Under the pieces are notes generated by a model that was not told where the DNA came from, made no database searches, and worked only from the letters and a program-made list of their open reading frames with translations. A DNA stretch of 24,447 bases, taken from NCBI GenBank assembly GCA_947463975.1, contig CANHUW010000008.1, forward strand, positions 1 through 24,447, read 5' to 3'. How positions within the stretch are numbered: position 1 is the stretch's first letter; each line of letters opens with the position of its first letter. The stretch comes from Bacteroidota bacterium. Its GTDB lineage: Bacteria; Bacteroidota; Bacteroidia; Chitinophagales; Chitinophagaceae. Shown one piece after another: positions 23,595-24,447 of the stretch. The translations under genes were made by a program, and so were the position numbers.

Positions 23595-23610
23595 TGTGAT
23601 AAATATCACC
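23595..23610 (+). promoter_or_regulatory. Crp/Fnr-type box upstream of the rhodanese operon
   Basis: TGTGATAAATATCACC contains the perfect dyad GTGAT-AAAT-ATCAC and fits TGTGA-N6-TCACA in 9 of 10 fixed positions. Its centre (23602.5) is 36.5 bp from the G of the CAACTTTG element, close to -42 of the inferred start, a class II activator position. Confidence 0.65.
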
Positions 23611-23631
23611 TTTCAAAAATGATATTTGCAT

Positions 23632-23639
23632 CAACTTTG
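23632..23639 (+). promoter_or_regulatory. Candidate -7 element of the rhodanese operon
   Basis: CAACTTTG matches TAnnTTTG in 7 of 8 positions, 19 bp before the ATG at 23659. A second candidate GATATTTG (23621-23628) also matches 7 of 8. The first is preferred for its equal spacing to the box, as in the thioredoxin promoter. Confidence 0.45.
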
Positions 23640-23658
23640 CGTTAGAAAAAGTAAAACT

Positions 23659-23946
23659 ATGCAAAACCTAATTGAAAAAATCAAATCAAATCAAGGAACT
23701 TTATTAGACGTTAGAAGTAAAATGGAATATGATGGAGAACATATTCATGGAGCAATTAACATGCCGTTAGATATCCTAGAAACAAAATTACATGAGATTC
23801 AAGAACTACCAAAGCCATTAATTGTGTACTGTATGAGTGGAGGTAGAAGCAGTATTGCAACTAATCTTCTACAACAAAATGGCATTACTGAAACTTATAA
23901 CGGAGGCGGTATCTTTACTTTAAATAATATCATAAATAATAATTAA
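23659..23946 (+). CDS. Single-domain rhodanese (first of two)
   Basis: 95 residues from ATG 23659, since the family begins at 'MQNLIEKIKSNQGTLLDVRS'; a longer frame starts only with TTG at 23626. The CH2A-like 'LLDVRSKMEYDGEHIHGAINMPL' (15-37) and the active-site loop C-M-S-G-G-R-S with Cys58 are intact. Rhodanese domains transfer sulfane sulfur through a persulfide on this cysteine, for example from thiosulfate or glutathione persulfide. It is cytoplasmic and tightly linked to a second rhodanese gene (1 bp apart) and a membrane protein, downstream of the Crp/Fnr gene. Loop length fits the small single-domain class; the exact donor is unknown. Confidence 0.93.
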   Translation: MQNLIEKIKSNQGTLLDVRSKMEYDGEHIHGAINMPLDILETKLHEIQELPKPLIVYCMSGGRSSIATNLLQQNGITETYNGGGIFTLNNIINNN

Positions 23947-23947
23947 T

Positions 23948-24256
23948 ATGTTTGGATTTTTAAAAAAATTATTTGGTCCTAGTACCAATTTTAAAGCGTT
24001 GAAAGAGAACGGTGCTATTATAATTGATGTTAGATCACCTCAAGAATACGATCATGGACATATTCAAGGTTCTAAAAACATTCCTTTGGATAAAATCCAA
24101 AGAGAAATTAAAACGATTAAAAATATGAACAAGCCAATTATTACTGTATGTAGAAGTGGCTCAAGAAGTGGCATGGCAAAGAGAATACTTCAAGGTGCAG
24201 GAGTTGAAGTTTATAACGGAGGTCCTTGGAATGTTTTAATTGGGAAGATTAGATAA
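23948..24256 (+). CDS. Single-domain rhodanese (second of two)
   Basis: 102 residues. An N-terminal 12-residue part with several Lys/Phe (MFGFLKKLFG) precedes 'IIIDVRSPQEYDHGHIQGSKNIPL' (24-47); the catalytic loop is C-R-S-G-S-R-S with Cys68. The loop differs from the first copy (CMSGGRS), so the two are diverged paralogs rather than a recent duplication, and may have different partners. The start is 1 bp after the previous stop, so the genes are translationally coupled. It leads into the DUF6132-like membrane gene 10 bp downstream. Function as above: sulfane-sulfur transfer. Confidence 0.93.
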   Translation: MFGFLKKLFGPSTNFKALKENGAIIIDVRSPQEYDHGHIQGSKNIPLDKIQREIKTIKNMNKPIITVCRSGSRSGMAKRILQGAGVEVYNGGPWNVLIGKIR

Positions 24257-24266
24257 AATTGATTTT

Positions 24267-24447
24267 ATGACAAATTGGTTAACTAAAAACAAGTTGAGTC
24301 TAATTGGCATATTGTTTGGCGCCATAGCTGGATTCTTATACTGGAATTATGTAGGATGTGCAAATGGCACATGTATGATTACCTCCAAGCCAATCAACAG
24401 CACTTTATATGGAAGTTTAATGGGTTATTTATTATTCAATATTTTCA
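24267..24447 (+). CDS. DUF6132-like small membrane protein, 5' part (3' end outside window)
   Basis: 60 residues are visible before the window ends. The first helix is 'LSLIGILFGAIAGFLYWNY' (10-28), then 'VGCANGTCMITSKPINSTLYGSLMGYLLFNIF', matching the DUF6132 pattern G-C-x-x-G-x-C-x-I-T-S-x-P and a second helix with a G-x-x-x-G motif. The two Cys residues (Cys31 and Cys36) near the membrane could bind metal or sulfur. Its function is unknown; location 10 bp after the second rhodanese gene, in the same operon, suggests membrane handling of a sulfur or redox compound. Confidence 0.72.
   Translation, partial: MTNWLTKNKLSLIGILFGAIAGFLYWNYVGCANGTCMITSKPINSTLYGSLMGYLLFNIF

Noticed and set aside
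1..24447. tRNA, rRNA, CRISPR, prophage or insertion sequence
   Set aside because: Intergenic gaps are almost all below 130 bp and the largest (4634-4821) is filled by promoter and terminator elements; no integrase, transposase, terminal repeats or spaced repeat array were seen.

Overview
The window comes from an AT-rich member of the Bacteroidota, probably a Chitinophagaceae-like free-living species; the genus cannot be fixed from the sequence. Reasons: a TonB-dependent receptor with an N-terminal carboxypeptidase-regulatory-like domain paired with a beta-helix lipoprotein, no purine-rich ribosome-binding sites, promoters resembling the Bacteroidota -7 element TAnnTTTG, and Bacteroidota-type small membrane genes (DUF6132-like, DUF2892-like). 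It is compact chromosomal core/metabolic DNA. I see no tRNA, rRNA, CRISPR array, insertion sequence, integrase or phage gene, and no broken gene. Two genes are cut by the window edges.

Layout. (1) 1-4633: the 3' end of a Ppx/GppA phosphatase converges, across a strong bidirectional terminator, with a minus-strand pair: TonB-dependent receptor then lipoprotein. Upstream of the receptor are four hexamers in exact 11-bp phase (TTAACA, TTCATC, TTAACA, GTAACA) that look like a PhoB/PhoP-type box, suggesting a phosphate-linked uptake system. (2) 4771-6984: a SulP transporter plus beta-carbonic anhydrase operon (inorganic carbon supply). (3) 7090-10439: a small hypothetical gene, divergent from a four-gene plus-strand run (CBU_0592-like membrane protein, ClC transporter of possible fluoride type, GNAT acetyltransferase, EamA transporter). 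(4) 16352-10440, minus strand: PhyH-type dioxygenase, xylulokinase, xylose isomerase, AdiC-like permease, dimethylarginase-like hydrolase, all tightly packed. (5) 16488-20656: threonine/serine dehydratase, RluE-type pseudouridine synthase, VF530-type small protein, a Tat-exported Gfo/Idh/MocA oxidoreductase and a secreted beta-propeller. (6) 20787-22298: aerobic glycerol-3-phosphate dehydrogenase. (7) 22279-24447: a redox/sulfur module made of thioredoxin, a small Cys-containing membrane protein, a Crp/Fnr regulator with only two cysteines, two single-domain rhodaneses and a DUF6132-like membrane protein.

The strongest new signals are regulatory. In region 7, two promoters pointing away from the Crp/Fnr gene (one on each side) carry the same 16-bp dyad in the same orientation, at the same distance (36.5 bp, centre to the G of the -7 element). 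This defines a candidate local regulon for the Crp/Fnr protein. The 11-bp phased repeats at 4670-4708 define a candidate Pho-type promoter. Gene pairs with unusual implied chemistry are the permease/dimethylarginase-like unit and the dioxygenase at the head of the xylose operon. Convergent genes here abut or overlap almost to the base at four places, leaving almost no room for terminators.
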